Source of the DNA: CAIQPS01 sp963721365
Lineage (GTDB): Bacteria; Actinomycetota; Thermoleophilia; RBG-16-64-13
DNA length: 64,000 nucleotides
Direction of reading: 5' to 3'
Assembly: GCA_963721365.1 (NCBI GenBank)
Contig: CAVRJE010000023.1
Location: 124,001-188,000 of the forward strand
The notes under the pieces were generated by a model, which was not told where the DNA came from, did not search any database, and saw only the letters and a list, made by a program, of their open reading frames with translations. The translations under genes were made by a program, and so were the position numbers. Of the stretch, positions 1-8,465 are shown one piece after another; positions within the stretch are counted from its first letter, which is position 1; every line of letters starts with the position of its first letter.

Positions 1-20
1 TTTCTCTTGGGGACTGCCAT
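1..20 (-). CDS. rpmF: 50S ribosomal protein L32, first codons only
   Basis: Only the first six codons and part of the seventh are inside the window. Read on the minus strand they give M-A-V-P-K-R plus the start of the next codon, the usual beginning of bacterial L32. A GAGG element lies about eight bases upstream of the ATG. The gene follows the DUF177 (YceD) gene, which is the standard bacterial order. L32 is a small zinc-ribbon or basic protein of the large subunit near the peptidyl transferase centre. The rest lies beyond the window edge, so nothing can be said about its zinc ligands. Confidence 0.85.
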
Positions 21-36
21 TGAATCGCCTCACTAT

Positions 37-636
37 TCACCTATGGGGAAACCGAGAGTTTGTACCCCATCGGCCTCGATATTTCAAGTCGCGGCTCTGT
101 GTCTCCTCGTTCTCGCCCGTAGCTGCGCCGCGCTCACCGAGGTCAAGGTCCTTGAGGCGGCTCCAGCGCTCGTCGATCTCCTCTGCGCTACAGCCGCAGA
201 CCCCCTTGTTGAGGTCTGTGCCGCAATGGCCGCACAGGCCCTTGCACGTCTCAGAACAGACCACCTGAGCGGGGAGCGCCAGCACGAGCGCCTCCCGCGC
301 GAGCCCGTCGACGTCGACCACCAGGTCCTTGATGAACTCGCTGGTGTCGGTCTCCTCCCAGCCGTCTTTCGCGGTGGGAGCGAACTCCTGCTGCTCGGCG
401 TGGACTTCGATGACGGCCTCGCCCAGGCAGCGCGCGCAGAGCCCGTACATCTTTGCGTCGAGAGCCACGCTTACGAGGTATCCCCCGGTGACCCGGTCGA
501 CGGTGACTTTCACTCCGCCGGGGACGAGGACGCGATACGTCGACCCCTCCCAGCAGGATGGGCTCGAGCTCGAGAGGATAGACCCGCCGTACCGCTCGCC
601 GCCGCGGAGGGCAAGATCGGCGAGGTTCAGCAGCAT
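37..636 (-). CDS. DUF177 (YceD) family protein
   Basis: The 199-residue product matches the DUF177/YceD family, a conserved protein encoded just before rpmF and linked in plants and E. coli to 23S rRNA accumulation. The middle carries C-A-R-C-L, the family Cys pair after a short beta-rich region. A second Cys-rich block follows (CSETC, CGHCG, CGC), suggesting zinc binding, and then the acidic D-E-R-W-S-R-L-K-D-L signature. The C-terminal tail after that signature, about 30 residues, is not family-like; it may be a real extension or the result of a base error. The next gene downstream is rpmF, starting 16 bases after the stop, so the two are probably cotranscribed. Confidence 0.85.
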   Translation of the reverse strand: MLLNLADLALRGGERYGGSILSSSSPSCWEGSTYRVLVPGGVKVTVDRVTGGYLVSVALDAKMYGLCARCLGEAVIEVHAEQQEFAPTAKDGWEETDTSEFIKDLVVDVDGLAREALVLALPAQVVCSETCKGLCGHCGTDLNKGVCGCSAEEIDERWSRLKDLDLGERGAATGENEETQSRDLKYRGRWGTNSRFPHR

Positions 637-672
637 GTCTGTCTGCGGTCTGGAAGGTGAAGCTACTCGGGC

Positions 673-1132
673 TCAGCCTTCGCGCGGACCGCCGGTCTGC
701 AGACGTTCGCGGCCCCGCTGCACGGCGGCCAGGAACTTGTCCAGGTTGGTCTCGAGTGTCTTGAGGATCTCGTCGGCGTAGTCCTCGGCACCCAGGCGGA
801 TCTCCCGCTCGCGGGCCTCGGCGTCACGGATGATGTCCTCCGACTGCCGCTGGGCGCGCCTGACGACCTCCTGCTCGCTTGCCAGCCGCGTGGGCTTCTT
901 CGCGAGCCTCGCGCAGGATGCGCTCCGACTCTTCCTTGGCCTCCTGCAGCATCTCCTGGCGCTCTTTGACGATCCAGCGCGCCTGCTTGATCTCTTCGGG
1001 GATGGTGGCCCGCATCTGATCGAGCAGGTCGTATATCTCGTCCCGATCGATCATGACCTTGTCGGTCATCGGGAACGTGCTTGCACCGTGGACCAGGTCG
1101 TCCAGCTTGTCGATCAGAACGAGAACGTCCAT
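673..1132 (-). CDS. Coiled-coil DivIVA/ATPase-b-like protein (frameshifted)
   Basis: The N-terminal 80 residues run M-D-V-L-V-L-I-D-K-L-D-D-L-V and continue into a heptad-rich helix with many Glu, Arg and Ala. Near position 890 the coding sense moves to another frame (one extra base) and continues as a charged helix ending G-G-P-R-E-G. The repaired protein is about 152 residues, almost entirely coiled coil. Proteins of this type sit between coaD and the DUF177 gene in many Actinomycetota and are annotated as DivIVA-like or ATPase-like. A scaffold or envelope role is only an inference from the coiled coil. It starts six bases after the coaD stop, so it shares that transcript. Confidence 0.65.
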
Positions 1133-1135
1133 GCC

Positions 1136-1627
1136 TTAGTCCTCCACGCGTCCATACATTTCGGCGAAACGACGCTCGACCACTTCGGGTACGAGGTCGC
1201 TCACGCACCCGCCGTACTTGGCGATCTCCTTCACCCCGCTCGAACTGAGGAACGAGTACTCGGGTGACGCCATAAGGTACATCGTCTCGAGTTCGGGGTC
1301 CAACTTGCGGTTGAGCTGGGCCATCTGGAACTCGTACTCAAAGTCGGTGAGGGCCCGCAGACCCTTGACCAGCACCCTCGCTCCCACCTGGCGGGCGAAC
1401 TTGACCACCAAGCCCCGCATGATCGCGACTCTCACATTCGGCAGGTGCTTGGTGGACTCCTGCAAGAAGTGCCGCGCGCTCTCCGGCGCTGAACAGCACG
1501 GACTTGCGATAGGAATCGTCGACGACGGCGACGACGACCTCATCGAACATGGCGCTGCAGCGCGAGATGATGTCGAGTGACCGATGGTCACAGGGTCGTA
1601 CGTGCCGGGGCAGAGCACCGTCTTCAC
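1136..1627 (-). CDS. coaD: Phosphopantetheine adenylyltransferase (frameshifted)
   Basis: CoaD transfers AMP from ATP to 4'-phosphopantetheine, the penultimate step of coenzyme A synthesis in the cytosol. The start is GTG, preceded at eight bases by AAGGAGGA, and gives M-K-T-V-L-C-P-G-T-Y-D-P-V-T-I-G-H, the nucleotidyltransferase T/HxGH motif. The frame changes near 1580 and back near 1475. The middle piece reads L-D-I-I-S-R-C-S-A-M-F-D-E-V-V-V-A-V and the last piece contains V-K-G-L-R-A-L-T-D-F-E-Y-E, both diagnostic. The repaired length of about 163 residues is normal. The rsmD reading frame runs into this start without a stop in the raw sequence. Confidence 0.85.
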   Translation of the reverse strand: MKTVLCPGTYDPVTIGHSTSSRAAAPCSMRSSSPSSTIPIASPCCSAPESARHFLQESTKHLPNVRVAIMRGLVVKFARQVGARVLVKGLRALTDFEYEFQMAQLNRKLDPELETMYLMASPEYSFLSSSGVKEIAKYGGCVSDLVPEVVERRFAEMYGRVED

Positions 1628-1641
1628 CGGAGTAGTCCTCC

Positions 1642-2180
1642 TTATGGTCACCATGGTGACCCGGGTGTCGCCATAGACCCGATCGAACACCGGAACTAGC
1701 CCCGAGCGTAGGATGCGAGGCTTTGTCGCTCTCGAGCACCACTACGCCGCCGTCGTGCATGAGCGACGGCGACGAGAGGCTCGAGCGTTACTTCCGCTTC
1801 GGTAAGCATTTTATAGGGAGGGTCCACAAAGAGCAAATCGAACCTCTCCCCTGCATCGATGATGTCCTGCAAAGCCGCACTGGTAGTCGGCCACTACCAC
1901 CCGGCTCTCCGCCTGGTAGTCAAGATCGTCGATGTTCTGCGCGCAGCACCTCGGCCACTTGCCTGTCCTGCTCCACGAAGACGCAGCCGGCCGCTCCCCG
2001 CGAGAGCGCCTCGAGCCCCATGGCTCCCGTGCCCGCGAACAGATCGAGCACCGACGAGACCGCCGATCGGCCCCAGCGAGTCGAAGATGGCTCCCGCACC
2101 ATCTCGCTGGTCGGGCGCACGGTGGGACCCGCCGGCACACGGAGGCGCCGGCTGCGGCGTGCGCCCGCCACGATCCGCAC
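1642..2180 (-). CDS. rsmD: 16S rRNA (guanine966-N2)-methyltransferase (frameshifted)
   Basis: RsmD methylates G966 of 16S rRNA using S-adenosylmethionine. The GTG start gives M-R-I-V-A-G-A-R-R-S-R-R-L, and R-P-T-S-E-M-V-R-E follows, both family landmarks. The SAM-binding motif is V-L-D-L-F-A-G-T-G-A-M-G-L-E-A. The frame breaks near 1930, and the catalytic block F-V-D-P-P-Y is found near 1810 in another frame. The C-terminal R-V-Y-G-D-T near 1670 is in a third frame. That last frame continues into coaD without a stop, so the exact end is uncertain: either of two stop codons near 1642-1650 is plausible. The gene lies about 93 bases downstream of recG, matching the common recG-rsmD-coaD order. 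Confidence 0.8.
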
Positions 2181-2273
2181 GGTACCCTGGAGGCCGGCCG
2201 GGCCCGAAGCACGCCTGTCGCCCGGCAGGCCGCGCCGATCGGCAGGCCGCCTCGGTATCGCGCGGCGGCCGAC

Positions 2274-4485
2274 TCATACCCGCTCCAACCAGCGGATCTT
2301 CCTGCCGAAGCGATCTTCAGCGGCCTCCAGCAGCAATGGGGATACTCGCCGGCCCGTCGCCACCGCGCGCCCCAGATCCTCCAGCGACCTTCTGCGCCTC
2401 GGCGCGCGCCTCCTCGAGCAGCGCCCGGTCGCGCAGCAGCGACGCGACATGCAGATCGCCCAGCCCCGACTGCCGCTCCCCGAACAACTGGCCGGTACCC
2501 CTGGCGACAAGGTCGGCCTCGGCAAGCGCGAAGCCGTCGTTGGTCGCCGGCGAAGACGCGCAACCGGTCCGAGCGCGCCTCATCGTCGTCGGCGACCGGC
2601 AAGAAGCAGAAGGAGTCCTGCGCCCCTCGGCCCACCCGGCCCCGCAGCTGGTGCAGCTGCGACAGGCCGAACCGGCGGGCGCCGAGGATCACCATGACGG
2701 TCGCGTTGGCCACGTCGACGCCCACTTCGATCACCGAGGTGCTCACGAGGACGTCCGCCTCTCCCGCCGCGTACTCCGCCATGGCGGCCGCTTTCTCGCC
2801 CGGAGGCAACTGGCCGTGGAGCAGCCGAAGCCGGAAACCCGACAGCTCCCCGGCCGCCAATTCGGCGAACGTCCGGCGGGCGGACGCCGCCTCCAGGACC
2901 TCACTCTCCTCTATCAAGGGGCAGACCACGTACGCCTGACGCCCGCCTCTGAGCTGGCTCCGGACGAACTCCCACATCTGCTTCGACGGCCTCCGGCGGC
3001 ACAAGTCTGGTCCGCACGGGGCGCCTTCCGGGCGGCATCTCGTCGAGGACGCTCACGTCGAGGTCGCCGTAGAGGGTGAGGCTCAGGGTGCGCGGGATGG
3101 GCGTGGCCGACATGTGCAGGGTATGGGGCCGTAGGCTTTGCCCCTCCCCGCTCTGCCCCTCTCCGGCCACGATCGCGTCCCGCTGGCTCACGCCGAAGCG
3201 ATGTTGCTCGTCGACCACCGCCAGGCGGAGATCGCGAAACCGGACCCCTTCCTGGATGAGGGCGTGCGTCCCCACGACGACGTCCACCTCTCCGCTCTCC
3301 AGGCCCTTCCGTACCCCGCGCCGCTCGGCCGCGGTCTGGCTGCCCTTGAGGAGCCGTACCCGTACGCCGTGGGCCGCCAACTGGGCCGACAAGCCGAGGT
3401 AGTGCTGGTCGGCCAAGACCTCGGTAGGCGCCATTAGCGCTCCCTGAGAGCCCTGCTCGACGGCTCGCAGCAAGCAGTAAGCGGCAACCATGGTCTTCCC
3501 GGACCCCACGTCGCCGTGCAGCAACCTCCGCATGGGGACCGTCTTTTGGAGGTCCCTCTCTATCTCGGCTATTACTCGGAGTTGCGCACTGGTGGGCGTG
3601 TACGGCAGGCCAGCAAGGAACGCCGCGGACAGGGCTGCCGGCGGCTCGAGCCCTCGTGCCCGCTCGTGGGCGTCCTGCGCGCGGCGCTGCTGCAGCACGG
3701 CCAGTTGCAGCAGGAGGAGTTCCTCGAACGCCAGCCGCTCCCGGGCCTTGCCCGCCTCGGCGAGGTCGACCGGGAAGTGGCTTGCCAGGACGGCCTCGGC
3801 CCGGCCGGCGTACCGCCGCCGGGCGAGCATCTCGGCGGGCAGAGGGTCCATCAGGCTGGCGGCCAGCGGGGCCGCTTCGTGCAGCAAGGTGCGGATGGTG
3901 CGGACGCTGAGGTCGGCCGTGCTTGGATAGACCGGTACGAGGCCGAGGATATGGCGGCTCTCTTCTGACTCCCCCAGGATCTCGTGGCGCTTGACCAGGA
4001 AGACGGGAGCGCCCCGCTGACGCGTGAGCACCCCTTTCAGAAGCACCTCGGGCCGCTCGCGGAACGCCGGCTCCAGATATGACTGGTTGTACCAGAGGGC
4101 CACGACGCTGCCGCTTTCGTCACTCACCAGCGCTTCGAGCACGCTCACCCGCCGACGGGCCGTCTGCCGGGTGGCGCAGGACAGAACCCGGGCACGCAGG
4201 GTCATCTCGGCGCCGAAACAAAGACCGGCCACCTCGATGAGGCGGGAGGGCGACTCGTGTCGGAAAGGGAGGTGCAGCAGCAGGTCGCCGACCGTGTTTA
4301 TGCCTAGGCCCCGGAGTCTCCGCTCAGTCGCTCTTGCCCACTCCGCGCAGCGAAGAGACCGGCCTGTCGAGGAGCGCGGGGTCTAACCTCTGCTTCGAAG
4401 TCGCGCTCAGATGGAGTGCTTCGGCGGCGAGCGGCGACTGCGACCCGATAGGGTAGTGAAGTCCGCCGCTTGTCGCCGTGCTCAT
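2274..4485 (-). CDS. recG: ATP-dependent DNA helicase RecG (frameshifted)
   Basis: RecG reverses stalled replication forks and remodels branched DNA. The ATG overlaps the degV stop as ATGA. The N-terminal wedge reads S-L-R-G-V-G-K, then after a frame change near 4335, G-I-N-T-V-G-D-L-L-L-H-L-P. The motor follows: Walker A G-D-V-G-S-G-K-T, the D-E-Q-H box, H-M-S-A-T-P-I-P-R-T, then in a second frame after about 2960, S-T-S-V-I-E-V-G-V-D and Q-L-R-G-R-V-G-R-G. Two further frame changes (near 2570 and 2400) are needed to reach the terminal I-R-W-L-E-R-V. The repaired protein is about 735 residues, normal for RecG. All domains are present, so loss of function is not indicated. Confidence 0.9.
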
Positions 4486-5339
4486 TCCTGGATGAAACAG
4501 AGGGCGACGGCGCCCGGGCCGACGTAGGCGCCGATGACGGGGCCGACTATGCTGGTGGGTATCAGGCGGACATCCCGATCTTCCACCGCTTCGATCAACT
4601 CGCGCAGCTGGGCGAGCCCGGGTTCGTTGTAGGCGTGGGAAAGACCTACGTACGTGGTGCGGCCCGGCTGCGTGCGCTCGACCAGACCGTCGCGCATGAC
4701 CTCCAGCGCCTGAGTCACGCCGCGGACCTTCTTGAAGACGTCGACGACCCCCTCGTCGATGCTGAGCACCGGCTTGATGTTGAGGAGGGTACCCATTAGG
4801 TGGGAAGCCCTGCCGATGCGCCCGCCCTTGAACAGGTACTCGAGCGTGGTGGGCAAGAAGTAGAACGTCTTCTCGGCCAGGAACCTGGTGATGTACCCCT
4901 CGAACTCCTCTTCAGGGGTGCCGCGGTCGAGCCGCTCGACCAGCCGGTCGACCAGTAAGGCGATGCCCCCGGTGGCGAGTTCGGAGTCGACGACGCGGAC
5001 CCCGTCTATCTGGCTCTGTGCAATCTCGGCACTGGCGCAGGTGCCGCTCAACTTGCTGCTGAGGTGCACCGAGTAGACGCGCTCGTAGCGCTCCCGGAGG
5101 TCGCGGTAGCGATCAAGGAAGGCGCCGGCCGAGGGCTGCGACGTACGAGGAAGCACCGGACTGGCCTTGAGCTTCTCGTAGAACTCCTGGGGTTTGAGTT
5201 CCACCCAATCCAGATAGGCATCCTCGCCGAAGTAGACGGTCAGAGGGACCATGCTGATGTTGGGGTCGTTCGCGAGATAGTCCGGCAGGTCGGCGGTGGA
5301 ATCGACTACGATGGCGGTGGTCGTCCGGTCGACGATCAT
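4482..5339 (-). CDS. DegV family fatty-acid-binding protein
   Basis: The 285-residue product is an intact DegV/FakB family protein. It begins with V-V-D-S-T-A-D-L-P, followed by S-Q-P-S-A-G near residue 75 and S-S-K-L-S-G-T near 103, which bind the lipid head group in this family. G-G-R-I-G-R and L-N-I-K-P-V-L occur in the second domain. DegV/FakB proteins present fatty acids to the kinase FakA, which is encoded directly upstream, so this is a likely acyl carrier for exogenous fatty-acid phosphorylation. An AGGAG site precedes the ATG. The stop overlaps the recG start, indicating one operon. The carried lipid cannot be read from sequence. Confidence 0.9.
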   Translation of the reverse strand: MIVDRTTTAIVVDSTADLPDYLANDPNISMVPLTVYFGEDAYLDWVELKPQEFYEKLKASPVLPRTSQPSAGAFLDRYRDLRERYERVYSVHLSSKLSGTCASAEIAQSQIDGVRVVDSELATGGIALLVDRLVERLDRGTPEEEFEGYITRFLAEKTFYFLPTTLEYLFKGGRIGRASHLMGTLLNIKPVLSIDEGVVDVFKKVRGVTQALEVMRDGLVERTQPGRTTYVGLSHAYNEPGLAQLRELIEAVEDRDVRLIPTSIVGPVIGAYVGPGAVALCFIQE

Positions 5340-5383
5340 CTCGTCCTCGCTCCTTTCGTGCTCCGTTGGGCGGAGTCGCGCTC

Positions 5384-7015
5384 CTACTCCGCCGACAATA
5401 GGACCGGATAGAAGGGCTGCCCGCCCTGGTGAAGGTCGATCTCGACCGAGGGGTATGTCGCGCGCAATCTCTCGAGCGCGGCCGCCGCCCGCTCCGCCTC
5501 CTCCTCGGCGCCGAGAAGAGCGGTAAGAAGACCGCGGCCCCCGTCCAACAACCGGCCGACGACGTCGGCTATTACGGGTTCCAGTTCATCGCCGGCTGCC
5601 ACCACGCGGTCGTTGATGAGGCCGATGAAGTCGCCCGCTTTGATCTGTACCCCGTCGGCCAGCGAATCGCGGACGGCACGGGTGATCTCCGCGGTGACCA
5701 CGCCGTCGATGGCGGCGCGCATCTCCTTGGCGTTGATCGCCCCCGTCTTGCGTTTGTCGAACGCGACCGCCGCGCTCAGCCCCTCCTGTATGGAGCGCGT
5801 GGGCACTACGATGACCTCTCTCTCCGTGAGGCTCGGCGTCTGCTCGGCGGTCATGATCACGTTGCCGTTGTTGGGCAGAATCAGGACGGACGGGGTCGCT
5901 GCCCTTTCAACGGCGCGCATGAGGTCCTCCGTAGAGGGGTTCATGGACTGCCCGCCCTCCACGATGAGGTCTACCCCGAGATTGCGGAAAAGCAGCTTGT
6001 TGCCCTCCCCCGCTACCACCGCCACCACCTGAGTCAGCCCCGCGTCTGCGGGCGGGTGTGCGATCGCCGCCAGGCGGCGATCGCGAGCGGCCTTCTGCTC
6101 TTTCATGTTGTCGATCTCGATCTCGGTGAGGGCGCCAAGAGCGCCAGCTATGTCGAGCACGGTGCCGGGCTCGTCCGTGTGGACGTGAACCTTCAACTGC
6201 CGCTCGTCGCCGACGATCAGCAGACTGTCCCCCAGCCGGCTCAACCTGTCCTCAAGCGACCCCTGATCGAGCCTGCTACCGGTGAGCAGGAAACTGGTGC
6301 AGTAGGTGAAGTCGCTCTCCTCCAGCGCCTGTTCCTCGGCGACGGTAGCTGCCGCGGTTGGGGCGAAGCGCGCCGCGATTTCGGTCTTGGCGCCGACCCT
6401 CCCATTGGCCGTCCCTTCCACCAAGACCACCAGGCCGAATCCGCCCGCGTCGACGACGCCGGCGTCGGCCAGCACGCGTAGCAATGACGGGGTTCTCTCC
6501 ACGCTCTTCCAGCCCGCCGTGATCACCTCTGAGAGGAAGATCTCGACCCGCGGTGCATCCGACGCCTGAGCGGCCGCTTCGGCCATTTCCCTCAGCACCG
6601 TCAGCATGGTGCCCTCCACAGGCTTGCGGACGGCCCGGTAGGCCGTCTCGGTAGCGTGCCGGAGGGCCCGGGTCAACACTTCCTGCGTGACGGGCCCGTC
6701 CTGCCCGAGGACTTCCATCGCCCCCCGGACGATCTGGGACAGGATCACCCCGCTATTGCCGCGAGCGCCCATCAGCGCAGCCTGAGAGATAGCCGAGCAG
6801 ACTTCCCGTTCCGGTAGGTCCTCCGGCAACCGGGTCATGGATTCGACCATGCCTCTGACGGTAAGGGCCAGGTTGGTACCCGTGTCTCCGTCGGGCACCG
6901 GATAGACGTTGAGATCGTTGATCTCCTGCTTGCGCCGCTCCAGGGCCGCGAAACCGGCCGAGAGCAACTGCCGGGCCCGGGCTACCGTGAGTGTTTCTTC
7001 GGCGCTACTCGCCAA
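5384..7015 (-). CDS. fakA: DAK2-domain fatty acid kinase FakA-like (YloV)
   Basis: This 543-residue protein has the two-domain architecture of FakA/YloV. The N-terminal DAK2 kinase domain carries N-V-Y-P-V-P-D-G-D-T-G-T-N-L near residue 40, whose Asp residues bind Mg-ATP, and G-A-R-G-N-S-G-V-I-L-S near 85. The C-terminal half is the DegV-like EDD fold with L-P-N-N-G-N near 378. FakA phosphorylates fatty acids held by a DegV/FakB partner to make acyl phosphates for phospholipid synthesis. A likely partner is encoded 44 bases downstream. The start overlaps the end of the Asp23 gene by 11 bases, the order known from many Gram-positive bacteria. No frame break was seen. Confidence 0.92.
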   Translation of the reverse strand: MASSAEETLTVARARQLLSAGFAALERRKQEINDLNVYPVPDGDTGTNLALTVRGMVESMTRLPEDLPEREVCSAISQAALMGARGNSGVILSQIVRGAMEVLGQDGPVTQEVLTRALRHATETAYRAVRKPVEGTMLTVLREMAEAAAQASDAPRVEIFLSEVITAGWKSVERTPSLLRVLADAGVVDAGGFGLVVLVEGTANGRVGAKTEIAARFAPTAAATVAEEQALEESDFTYCTSFLLTGSRLDQGSLEDRLSRLGDSLLIVGDERQLKVHVHTDEPGTVLDIAGALGALTEIEIDNMKEQKAARDRRLAAIAHPPADAGLTQVVAVVAGEGNKLLFRNLGVDLIVEGGQSMNPSTEDLMRAVERAATPSVLILPNNGNVIMTAEQTPSLTEREVIVVPTRSIQEGLSAAVAFDKRKTGAINAKEMRAAIDGVVTAEITRAVRDSLADGVQIKAGDFIGLINDRVVAAGDELEPVIADVVGRLLDGGRGLLTALLGAEEEAERAAAALERLRATYPSVEIDLHQGGQPFYPVLLSAE

Positions 7016-7397
7016 GCCTGACCCCTTGAACGTACACGCGCAGGCCGCTGACAGGCTTGCCGGTCATCTTTTCGATGTTATAGGCAACCTGCGAACGGAC
7101 GTTGCCCGCGACTTCGGCGACGTTCAGACCGTACTCTACGATGATGTAGAGCTTGATCCGTAGGTGCTCAGCCGTCTGCTCCACCTTGATGCCCTGGCGC
7201 AGCCGATCGCGCGACAGCAACGAGGACACGCCTTGTCGCAGATTCGGCGAGGCCATGCCCACGACGCCGTAGCATTCCAGTACCGTCCAGCCCACGATAT
7301 CGGCGATGGCCCTGTCGGTGATGGTCAGGTGACCGCCGACGGCTCCGCCGTGAGCCTCGGGAGCACTTCCGACGTGTGCGCCCGCGTATTCGCTCAT
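7005..7397 (-). CDS. Asp23/Gls24 family envelope protein
   Basis: The 130-residue product has the Asp23/Gls24 fold signature: I-T-D-R-A-I-A-D-I-V near residue 26, then a V-V-G-M-A-S segment, and a C-terminal V-S-G-L-R-V-Y-V-Q-G-V. The first 25 residues are Gly- and His-rich and not part of the family. Asp23 proteins associate with the membrane and appear in cell-envelope stress responses in Gram-positive bacteria, and the copy next to fakA is near universal in these groups. The ATG overlaps the stop of the upstream DUF1858 gene as ATGA and the end overlaps the fakA start, so translation of the three is probably coupled. Confidence 0.9.
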   Translation of the reverse strand: MSEYAGAHVGSAPEAHGGAVGGHLTITDRAIADIVGWTVLECYGVVGMASPNLRQGVSSLLSRDRLRQGIKVEQTAEHLRIKLYIIVEYGLNVAEVAGNVRSQVAYNIEKMTGKPVSGLRVYVQGVRLGE

Positions 7398-7639
7398 GTC
7401 CCCTGTGAATCCTCGGTGGGGTTGAGCTTGTTGAGTTCCGTCACGACGGCGTTAGGGTCTATGCCGTGCATCCTCGCGCCGTCCTCGATGGACTCCATGC
7501 TGACACCCATGCAGCCGATGCACCCCATACCGTAGGCGGCGAAGACGTCCTTGGCGCGGGGGTCGGCCTGAAGGGCCTCCATCATCGGCATGTCCTTGGT
7601 AAAGATGGCCATCTCCTCCCCGATCGCGCGTTTGACCAT
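7394..7639 (-). CDS. DUF1858 redox-disulfide-type small protein
   Basis: An 81-residue protein with the DUF1858 (hybrid-cluster-associated redox disulfide) fold. It has an M-x-x-x-L-Q-A-D-P-R-A-K-D-V-F stretch, then G-M-G-C-I-G-C-M with a CxxC pair near residue 40, and a helical end. In this family the cysteines are thought to act in thiol redox or metal chemistry, and it is frequent in anaerobes. The first ATG has no Shine-Dalgarno but lies eight bases after a TATAGT hexamer, so a near-leaderless start is preferred. An internal ATG at 7609 has GGAGGAG too close to it to be convincing. This is the first gene of the asp23-fakA-degV-recG transcript. Confidence 0.8.
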   Translation of the reverse strand: MVKRAIGEEMAIFTKDMPMMEALQADPRAKDVFAAYGMGCIGCMGVSMESIEDGARMHGIDPNAVVTELNKLNPTEDSQGT

Positions 7640-7647
7640 GCTCAGGT

Positions 7648-7653
7648 ACTATA
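7648..7653 (-). promoter_or_regulatory. -10 box for near-leaderless DUF1858/asp23/fakA operon
   Basis: TATAGT lies on the minus strand eight bases before the ATG of the DUF1858 gene. Transcription starting six to eight bases downstream would begin at or next to the ATG, the leaderless arrangement common in Actinomycetota. No clear TTGACA-type -35 is visible at 16-18 bases. Confidence 0.5.
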
Positions 7654-7698
7654 CCCTACCGCATGGAGGGGTTTATCGCCATTGGCCCACCGCCCGTC

Positions 7699-7729
7699 TT
7701 GTCAGGCCCGACCCCATGCGGCATACTAT
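7699..7729 (+). promoter_or_regulatory. Promoter of rpmB
   Basis: TTGTCA at 7699-7704 is followed by TACTAT at 7724-7729 (19-base spacing) or CATACT at 7722-7727 (17-base spacing). It points to rpmB, whose ATG is at 7768, leaving a leader of roughly 30 bases. It is divergent from the DUF1858 promoter. Confidence 0.45.
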
Positions 7730-7767
7730 GTCACTCCGTTCTAACCCGAGAAAAGAGCGAGTCCCAC

Positions 7768-7959
7768 ATGTCCAAAGTGTGCGTCATATGCGGCAAAAAG
7801 CCCAGCTTCGGCAACAACCGGAGCCACTCCATGCGCGCGACCCCGCGGCGCTGGGACCCCAACGTCCAGAAGGTGCGCATACAGCTTGACGGCAAGCCGA
7901 CCCAGGCCTACGTGTGCACCAAGTGCCTCAAGGGGCACAAAGTGCAGAAGGTCGCTTAG
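7768..7959 (+). CDS. rpmB: 50S ribosomal protein L28, zinc-ribbon form
   Basis: The 63-residue product starts M-S-K-V-C-V-I-C-G-K-K-P and contains R-R-W-D-P-N-V-Q-K-V-R, the L28 core. Two CxxC pairs (Cys5/Cys8 and Y-V-C-T-K-C near residue 51) mark the zinc-binding C+ form. L28 is a late-assembling large-subunit protein. The longer open frame upstream to 7663 is not family-like; the ATG at 7768 gives the expected N terminus. It is encoded alone on the plus strand, divergent from the Asp23/FakA operon and convergent with ribH, a typical location of rpmB next to asp23 and fakA. Confidence 0.95.
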   Translation: MSKVCVICGKKPSFGNNRSHSMRATPRRWDPNVQKVRIQLDGKPTQAYVCTKCLKGHKVQKVA

Positions 7960-7976
7960 TCGGTCACTGACCCCGT

Positions 7977-8457
<481 letters not shown>

Positions 8458-8465
<8 letters not shown>

